Below, one piece after another: positions 15,024 through 20,567 of a stretch of 20,567 nt of DNA (position 1 is its first letter; every line of letters starts with the position of its first letter). The notes under the pieces were generated by a model. It did not search any database. It had not been told where the DNA came from and saw only the letters and a list, made by a program, of their open reading frames with translations. The stretch is from UBA6624 sp964343345 [NCBI: uncultured bacterium]. GTDB lineage: Bacteria; UBP7; UBA6624. The translations under genes and the position numbers were made by a program. The DNA lies in NCBI GenBank assembly GCA_964343345.1, contig CAYFJE010000011.1, positions 1 through 20,567 on the forward strand, in the 5' to 3' direction.

Positions 15024-18000
15024 ATGAAAATGATACCAGAATTTATTAATGCAAGTGCTGGAACAGGAAAGACAACAAGGCTTGTAGTTTATTTTCTATA
15101 CAAGCTTTTGCAGTCTAAAGACCCAAAAAAAGTTATTGCTTGCACTTTCACAATCGCAGCAACCAACGAATTTAAAAGCAGGGTTGTTGAGTATCTGAGA
15201 AAAAAAGATCAAGATCTTTTATCAATGTTTGAAGATTTTGATTTGCCTTTTATAGATATTCCTGAAGATAAAGAAAAATTTATACCAATACTGGAGATAA
15301 AAACTTTGGATAGCTTTTTTTTAAGTTTATTTTCAAAAAATTCGAATAATATTTTCTATCGAGTCATGAGTGATTTTGACTCTGAGAGAATTTATCAAGA
15401 GTCTTATCAAGAATGGATAAAGAGTTCAGAAGGTTTTGAGGATAGAAAATGGAGGAAACGACTTGAGTTCGTTGTTAAGAATCTAGAACCTTATGACATC
15501 GAAGAATCAAAAAGCCTTTTTGAATCTTGTAAACTCAATGATAAAAAATCATTTTTTTTAAAGAGAAAGAAAGAAATACAAGACCTTTTTTTGGTAATTA
15601 AAAGTTCTCTTCCTCTTAAATTTAAACCTACAGCTGGAAGTGGAGATTTTGTGAGGCTTTTAGAGGAGGCTTACTTGGCTTTAGATTTTTCAAACCTTGA
15701 TACAAAGGATGTTGTTAATCAGTTTAACAAAATTGAAAAATACATGGGTTTGAGAAAATCTTTAGATGTTGACTTGATGCAAAAGATAACAAAGTTCAAA
15801 GCGTTGCTGAAAAATTATCAAAAATATGAATTTCAAGATTTTTCAGATGGGGTTCTTTTTGAAAAGGTTCTTAGTCTTATTTTGATTTTTAAGTTAAAAA
15901 TTAAAAAAGAAAGATTTTTTTCAAGCGCTTTTGTATTGAGGGATTTATTGAAAAATCTAAAGGAAGGAAATTTTGATTTTGAATGCGAGCATCTTTTTAT
16001 AGATGAGTTTCAAGATACAAATCGTTTTCAAGGAGAAATTTTAAGAAATTTAAAAGAGAATTTTAATTTTGATGTTACCTTTGTAGGTGATTCAAAACAG
16101 GCGATATATAAGTTTAGAGATGCAAGTTCAGCAGCATTTTTCAAAGTTGAGAAAAGAGTGAAAAAGGAAAAAAAGAAGGTTTTGAACAAATCTTTTAGGT
16201 CAAACAGGCCAATTTTGGCTTTGACAAACTGGCTTTTTGAAAAATTCTACGGAGATTCAAAAGAGTGGTGTCTTTTTTCAACTCAGAAGTCCAATGCTTT
16301 TTCAGATTCTGAAAAATATCCATTAACTATCTGGTCGTGTATATCCCCCGAAAAAGAAAATCCAAATAGAGAACCATGGAAAAAGAAAGGTAAAAGTGAT
16401 TCGGTAAGTCTTGAAGAAAGGGCAATTGAGTGTATCTCTTGGATAAGGGAAAATCATCCAAAAGAAAGCATACTGGTTTTAGGAAAAAGTTGGCAGAAGT
16501 TAGAAAAGATTTCAAAAAGGCTTAGTTCCACTGGAATCAATACGGTTATAGCAGGAAGTCCACGATTAATGAAAGATGATGATATCGATCAGGATGTTTC
16601 TCACTTAAAGCAAATTATTAGATGTTTCATCAATCCAAAAGATAAATCTTTTTTAACTTCTGTCCTTATGGGAAATTCTTTTGCTCACGATTTAAAAGAC
16701 ATAAAGATTGAGAAAAATATAAAAAAATCTTTAGAAATTATCAATAAGTATTCTTCAAGACTTTATGAGGGAGATTCTGTAACTTCCCTCATTGTTGATT
16801 TTCTGAATGAAACTGGTTATATCTATGGGATAAAGGGTGATATAAGGTCTCATGAAAGGACATTAAAGATATTTGAGTTTTTAAGAAATGTTGCTCAGTA
16901 TGAAAAAGAAGGGTTTTTTAAGAGTGTTGATGATTTCATTTATTGGGCAGATTCAGAATTCAGAAACCATTCCCCGCCTCCAGGTCTTGAAAACCCTGAG
17001 CCAGTCGTATTGAGAACTTGTTATGGGGCAAAAGGATTATCTGCTGATCATGTTGTGATTATCAACCCTGACGAACCACCTCAAAAAATATGTTTTGAAG
17101 ACTCGAGAATTGAAGATATTTTTCCAAAACCCCCTTCTCGAAGTTCTAATTGTTTCGAACTCAAATTAAAGGATGGGGGAGATTTAGATTCAATGTGGTT
17201 TCTTCTAGATGAAGGCAAGGATTCTAAGAAGGTTTGGACAAATGAATCTTTTATAAATTCTTGGAAAAAAACATCTGAAGAGTTTTATCAAGAGCAAATT
17301 AATGTAAATTACGTCTCAATGACGAGAGCAAAGAAAACACTGCATGTTGTTTCAAATGGCTTTTACCATCCTCAAAAACTAAGAAAAGGTGATTTCTTTT
17401 CTGAGATTTATAAAACTATCTTGGATAGGTTGAATTGTTCTTTCGAAGCTTTTTCAACTTCTCCTTTGTCGGATATAGACATTCCTATTCCAAATGAATA
17501 TTTAAAAGAGCAAGATTATTCTGAAAAATCTTTTATAAAGTATTTATTTCCTTGCTCAAGAAAAATAAAACATAGAGAAAGGAATATCGATAAAAATTTA
17601 TTAAATGACATAAGGGAAGAATCTTTTTCAAAAATAAGAGCTGAAGATCTTGAAACGTCTGATGCTTCTGATTCTGAAGAGATGGTTAGAGGAAATTGTT
17701 TTCATAAAATTATTGAAATATTTGGACCTCCCTTCAATGATGATTCCTGGATAAAGGACGTTTCATCAAGTAAAGTTGACGAGATAATGGAATTAAGTTC
17801 GACAGAATTGAAAGATTCTCTCTTTTCTTTTGTTAAAAAAATAAATAAAGACAAATCGTGGATATCAATAAAAAAAGATTTGGTTGGATTTTGGACTGAG
17901 TACCAGATAAAAGGATATGAGCAGAAGGAGTTTCAAAAAATAGATTTGATTCTAGAGAAAAAAGATTGTTTTGTGATAATAGATTGGAAAACAGGGAAAA

Positions 18001-18155
18001 GAAATCAATCCAAGAAAGAAAAATATTCAAATCAGATTCTTAATTACAAGGATATTTTTTCTGATTTTTTAAATAAAAATAAAATAAATAAAAACATTGA
18101 ATGTTTCATAGTGTGGATTGACGAAGATGAGAAAATGATGGAAAGGATTAATTGA
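15024..18155 (+). CDS. addA: AddA-like UvrD-family helicase with C-terminal nuclease domain
   Basis: Motor and second nuclease of AddAB; 1043 residues. Superfamily 1 helicase motifs in order: Walker A A-S-A-G-T-G-K16-T; motif Ia C-T-F-T-I-A-A-T-N-E-F; Walker B and Q-D as D327-E-F-Q-D331; motif III V-G-D-S-K-Q-A-I-Y-K-F-R-D; motif IV N-K-S-F-R-S-N-R-P; motif V Y-G-A-K-G-L; motif VI S-M-T-R768-A-K. The C-terminal RecB-type nuclease carries H894 (G-N-C-F-H-K), D974 (I-D-L-I-L) and D987-W-K989, so both subunits retain nuclease residues, as in classical AddAB. I start at ATG 15024, which has GGAG at 15009-15012; an in-frame ATG at 14907 lies inside addB and would add 39 basic residues unlike the family. 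The stop overlaps nagZ by one base. Confidence 0.92.
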   Translation: MKMIPEFINASAGTGKTTRLVVYFLYKLLQSKDPKKVIACTFTIAATNEFKSRVVEYLRKKDQDLLSMFEDFDLPFIDIPEDKEKFIPILEIKTLDSFFLSLFSKNSNNIFYRVMSDFDSERIYQESYQEWIKSSEGFEDRKWRKRLEFVVKNLEPYDIEESKSLFESCKLNDKKSFFLKRKKEIQDLFLVIKSSLPLKFKPTAGSGDFVRLLEEAYLALDFSNLDTKDVVNQFNKIEKYMGLRKSLDVDLMQKITKFKALLKNYQKYEFQDFSDGVLFEKVLSLILIFKLKIKKERFFSSAFVLRDLLKNLKEGNFDFECEHLFIDEFQDTNRFQGEILRNLKENFNFDVTFVGDSKQAIYKFRDASSAAFFKVEKRVKKEKKKVLNKSFRSNRPILALTNWLFEKFYGDSKEWCLFSTQKSNAFSDSEKYPLTIWSCISPEKENPNREPWKKKGKSDSVSLEERAIECISWIRENHPKESILVLGKSWQKLEKISKRLSSTGINTVIAGSPRLMKDDDIDQDVSHLKQIIRCFINPKDKSFLTSVLMGNSFAHDLKDIKIEKNIKKSLEIINKYSSRLYEGDSVTSLIVDFLNETGYIYGIKGDIRSHERTLKIFEFLRNVAQYEKEGFFKSVDDFIYWADSEFRNHSPPPGLENPEPVVLRTCYGAKGLSADHVVIINPDEPPQKICFEDSRIEDIFPKPPSRSSNCFELKLKDGGDLDSMWFLLDEGKDSKKVWTNESFINSWKKTSEEFYQEQINVNYVSMTRAKKTLHVVSNGFYHPQKLRKGDFFSEIYKTILDRLNCSFEAFSTSPLSDIDIPIPNEYLKEQDYSEKSFIKYLFPCSRKIKHRERNIDKNLLNDIREESFSKIRAEDLETSDASDSEEMVRGNCFHKIIEIFGPPFNDDSWIKDVSSSKVDEIMELSSTELKDSLFSFVKKINKDKSWISIKKDLVGFWTEYQIKGYEQKEFQKIDLILEKKDCFVIIDWKTGKRNQSKKEKYSNQILNYKDIFSDFLNKNKINKNIECFIVWIDEDEKMMERIN

Positions 18156-19156
18156 TGTTTAGAAATCATTTGTGTTTAGGGTTTGAAGGTCTTGATATGA
18201 ATCCAGAGTTAAAAGATTTTTTAACTCATTTTAGACCTAGGTCTTTGATAGTTTTTTCTAGAAATTGGGATTCTCCAGAACAATTTAAGAATTTGGTAGT
18301 TCAGATCAGGGTTCTCTATAAAAGGAACAAATTAAAAAATCCTTTTATAGCTGTAGATCAGGAGGGTGGAGAGGTTCAAAGGTTCAGGTCAGGTTTTATG
18401 GATTTTCCATCATTCTTTGAGTTGGGTCAAAAATATGAAAATGATGGAGACATAGACTACATTTATAACCTTTCTAAGAAAAAAGGTTTAATGTTGAAAA
18501 ACCTAGGGATAGATATTAATTTTTCTCCAGTCTTAGATGTTGCTAGAAACAAGAAAAATCCAATAATATACAAAACGAAAAGATCTTTTTCAAAAATGGA
18601 AAATGTAGTTGCTCTACTTGCATTATCTTATTCAAAAGGGTTAATTGATGCAGGAGTTTTACCTTGTGGTAAGCATTTTCCAGGACATGGAGGAACCGAC
18701 AAAGATAGCCATCTAGAGCTTCCTGTTGTTTTAGATTATCCTGAAAAAATGTTTCTTGACCTCCTTCCTTTTGCTGCTTTTATAAATCACGGGTTCAAGA
18801 TGCTTATGTCCTCGCATGTTTTGTATAAAAGTATTGATTCTCAAAATCCTGCAACCCTAAGCAAAGTGATAAATAAAGGACTATTAAGAGATGTTCTAGG
18901 TTTCAAAGGTGTTTTGGTTAGTGATGATTTGTGTATGAAAGCTTTGTACAGTAGGGCTTTAGCAAAAAAGAATGATGTAAATAATTTATTTTTTGATGCT
19001 CTAGAGGCTGGAAATGATATGGTTTTGGTTTGTCATCAAGAATATATAGAAAAATTGGATTTAGATTATTTAGAAAAAAACATAGGTGGAAAATTTAAAA
19101 AATCTCAACAAAGGATAGAGGATCTTGGAAATCAATTTTCGGATTCTGGTTTTTGA
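18155..19156 (+). CDS. nagZ: Family 3 glycoside hydrolase, NagZ-type beta-N-acetylglucosaminidase
   Basis: Cytosolic enzyme that removes N-acetylglucosamine from anhydro-muropeptides in cell-wall recycling; 333 residues, the usual length, with no signal peptide. Motifs: V-D-Q-E-G-G-E-V-Q-R-F (68-77); I-N-F-S-P-V-L-D-V-A (121-130); K-H-F-P-G-H-G-G-T-x2-D-S-H (173-186), whose His/Asp form the NagZ acid/base dyad; and the nucleophile Asp in V-S-D-D-L-C-M (D257). ATG 18155 is preceded by AAAGGA with a 7-base gap, so I prefer it to the in-frame TTG at 18152. The start shares one base with the addA stop. The last 25 bases overlap the convergent SUMF1-fold gene. Some relatives act on other N-acetylhexosaminides, but the fit to NagZ is good. 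Confidence 0.9.
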   Translation: MFRNHLCLGFEGLDMNPELKDFLTHFRPRSLIVFSRNWDSPEQFKNLVVQIRVLYKRNKLKNPFIAVDQEGGEVQRFRSGFMDFPSFFELGQKYENDGDIDYIYNLSKKKGLMLKNLGIDINFSPVLDVARNKKNPIIYKTKRSFSKMENVVALLALSYSKGLIDAGVLPCGKHFPGHGGTDKDSHLELPVVLDYPEKMFLDLLPFAAFINHGFKMLMSSHVLYKSIDSQNPATLSKVINKGLLRDVLGFKGVLVSDDLCMKALYSRALAKKNDVNNLFFDALEAGNDMVLVCHQEYIEKLDLDYLEKNIGGKFKKSQQRIEDLGNQFSDSGF

Positions 19157-20064
19157 GTTTCTTCTTTTTGCGGAACCTCTCTTACGAGCCTGAAGCCAAT
19201 AAGCATATGTTTTGTATTTTCGTTCCATTCTCTGAAAAATGCTGCTCTACAAGTTTCTCGTATCGATTGCCATGAACATCCTTTTGTGATTGCTCTGTTA
19301 ATCATATTTTTATCATCTGTTTCTGTTGTTTTTGATGTCCATTCCATAACATTACCCATTGCATCGAGCATTCCGTAAGGGCTTTTGTCCTTGCCGTATT
19401 CTCCAACTTCACTTGTGCTTTTTTTGTGTTTTTCTGCATTCAGGTAACTTGAATCCCATGTGTTGCCCCAGGGATATGTTCGACCATCTTTACCTCTCGC
19501 TGCTTTTTCCCATTCTTCAGCAGTTGGTAATCTGTAAATACATCCATCTTGTGTCGATAGCCATTTTGCGTATTCTTCGGCATCTTTTCTACTTACAAGG
19601 ACGACAGGATGGTTTGAAAGACCTTCCGGATATCTCGTTCCATCCCATATGTAGTCTTCGATTAGATCAAATGTAAGAGAGGGTGGAGGTTGAAAATCAA
19701 AAGTTCTTTTTTGAATTTCCCATTCATTCAAGGTTATTGATGGAGACCTATATCCAGTCCATCTTACAAATAGCCTAAATTCACTCTGTGTAACAAGTTT
19801 TTTACTTATTTCAAATTCTGGAAGTTCTTTTTCGTGAATGTTCGGCTCTCGTTCTCTTAGGTTAGGAATAACAGAAGAAAGAACTTCAAGAGCTTTTGTT
19901 TTTTCTTCGTCTGAAGATCCTGAAATAAATATTCCAGAATTGATTTTTGAATAATTTTTATCTATTTTCGGACAGACTGGATCCTTTTTTTCATAATTGT
20001 CATCTCCGAAGGATTCTGAAGTGTTTAAAAAGAATAAAAGAAGAAAAATAAGGTTTTTTTTCAT
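19132..20064 (-). CDS. Exported formylglycine-generating-enzyme-fold (SUMF1/FGE-sulfatase) protein
   Basis: 310 residues with a signal peptide (K-K, hydrophobic to about 13, cleavage near S-F-G-D-D), so extracytoplasmic. The FGE-sulfatase fold is shown by Y-R-L-P-T-A-E-E-W-E-K-A-A-R-G (177-191), Y-P-W-G-N (197-201), G-M-L-D-A-M-G-N-V-M-E-W-T (231-243) and G-F-R-L-V-R-E (290-296). The expected R-G-G-S-W reads K-G-C-S-W here. The CHxxYC-type cysteine pair of true formylglycine-generating enzymes is absent: the two Cys are C263 and C272, wrongly spaced. It is therefore probably not a sulfatase activator; members of this fold also act as binding or structural modules. No sulfatase lies nearby. 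It has a weak ribosome-binding site (AAAGAA). It lies 34 bases downstream of the HD-GYP gene on the same strand and may share its transcript. Its 3' end overlaps nagZ by 25 bases. Confidence 0.85.
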   Translation of the reverse strand: MKKNLIFLLLFFLNTSESFGDDNYEKKDPVCPKIDKNYSKINSGIFISGSSDEEKTKALEVLSSVIPNLREREPNIHEKELPEFEISKKLVTQSEFRLFVRWTGYRSPSITLNEWEIQKRTFDFQPPPSLTFDLIEDYIWDGTRYPEGLSNHPVVLVSRKDAEEYAKWLSTQDGCIYRLPTAEEWEKAARGKDGRTYPWGNTWDSSYLNAEKHKKSTSEVGEYGKDKSPYGMLDAMGNVMEWTSKTTETDDKNMINRAITKGCSWQSIRETCRAAFFREWNENTKHMLIGFRLVREVPQKEETQKPESEN

Positions 20065-20098
20065 TTCTTTAAAGATAATACATTATTTTTTTAATTAT

Positions 20099-20567
20099 CT
20101 ATTCAGGAATATCGTCAAATGTACCATCTTTGACCAGTCTTGAGAAAAGCATTACAAGTTCCGAGTCCAGTTTACCGGCCTGAGCTTCTTCTTGAAGAAT
20201 CCTTATAGCTGTTTCTGGACTCATTGACTTTTTATAGCTTCTAGTTGTTGTAAGTGCATCGTATATATCAGCAATTGCCATTATTCTAGATTCCTTGGTT
20301 ATTTCATCACCTTTTAATTTGTCTGGATATCCAGTACCATCAAGTTTTTCATGATGGTGGAGGACAATATCGACAACAGCTTTTAATGATTTCAAATCTT
20401 TAAGAATGTCTGCTCCTATTGATGGATGGAGAAGAATGTGCTTCCACTCTTCTTCTGAAAGTTTCCCTTCTTTGTTAAGAACCGCATCAGGGACTGCAAT
20501 TTTTCCAAGATCATGAAGTAAGGCTCCTCTTTTTAGATTTCTTAAATCCCATTCTTCTAATCCTGCA
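20099..20567 (-). CDS. HD-GYP domain protein (cyclic-di-GMP phosphodiesterase type), N-terminus beyond window
   Basis: The frame stays open to the right edge, so at least 155 C-terminal residues are visible and the start is outside. These carry a canonical HD-GYP domain: H-D-L-G-K-I-A-V-P-D near the left of the visible protein, then the invariant H-H-E-K-L-D-G-T-G-Y-P with the metal-binding His/Asp and GYP, then R-I-M-A-I-A-D-I-Y-D-A-L-T-T-x-R-x-Y. Proteins with this domain hydrolyse cyclic di-GMP, controlling motility, biofilm or secretion; the sensory N-terminal part is not in view. A TTG at 20393-20395 could be misread as a start, but the catalytic H-D-x-G-K lies upstream of it, so it is not the real one. 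The TAG is 34 bases from the FGE-fold gene. Confidence 0.9.
   Translation of the reverse strand, partial: AGLEEWDLRNLKRGALLHDLGKIAVPDAVLNKEGKLSEEEWKHILLHPSIGADILKDLKSLKAVVDIVLHHHEKLDGTGYPDKLKGDEITKESRIMAIADIYDALTTTRSYKKSMSPETAIRILQEEAQAGKLDSELVMLFSRLVKDGTFDDIPE

Noticed and set aside
18152-18154. TTG start for nagZ
   Set aside because: An ATG follows at once, at the better distance from AAAGGA.
12437-18155. The AddB/AddA pair as an antiphage defence system
   Set aside because: All helicase and nuclease motifs match housekeeping AddAB, with no defence genes or mobile elements nearby.
19132-20064. FGE-fold gene as a sulfatase-activating enzyme
   Set aside because: The formylglycine-generating cysteine pair is absent and no sulfatase gene is present.
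20073-20100. AGATAAT...ATTATCT inverted repeat as a terminator or operator
   Set aside because: Seven A+T base pairs with a 14-base loop and no T-run are common by chance in such A+T-rich DNA.

Overview
The window is an A+T-rich, extremely gene-dense bacterial chromosome segment. About 105 of 20,567 bases lie outside genes, and most neighbouring genes overlap or abut. A signal-peptide periplasmic tricorn-type protease, a C-terminal processing protease, NagZ, a proton-coupled respiratory SdhCDAB complex and an HD-GYP regulator together suggest an aerobic, Gram-negative, free-living bacterium with a streamlined genome. The phylum cannot be fixed from the sequence. There are no mobile elements, tRNAs, rRNAs, CRISPR arrays or phage genes.

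Layout. (1) Positions <1-7362, plus strand: a tightly overlapping eight-gene run made of a CtpA-type S41 peptidase (cut by the left edge), sdhC, sdhD, sdhA, sdhB, an unknown exported acidic protein, an ABC ATPase and its membrane partner. (2) Positions 7369-11651, minus strand: a very large exported tricorn-like protease, followed by a 47-codon glycine-zipper membrane protein. (3) Positions 11709-19156, plus strand: an operon of an RsuA/RluB-family pseudouridine synthase, an AddB-like nuclease, an AddA-like helicase-nuclease and a NagZ-type glycosidase. (4) Positions 19132-20567, minus strand: an HD-GYP protein (cut by the right edge) and an exported formylglycine-generating-enzyme-fold (SUMF1) protein.

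How they work together. Block 1 couples complex II of respiration/TCA with envelope proteolysis and an ABC export or resistance module. Block 3 is a DNA double-strand-break repair pair (AddAB) embedded among RNA modification and cell-wall recycling genes. The tricorn gene stands alone behind a short divergent promoter region shared with block 3.

Most of the window is housekeeping. The most unusual items are: two DUF4399-like domains inserted into the tricorn protease between its PDZ and catalytic domains, the second split by a His/Cys-rich, probably metal-binding segment; the missing fourth iron-sulfur cysteine in the AddB-like protein; the 47-codon membrane protein; and the unknown exported protein between complex II and an ABC transporter.
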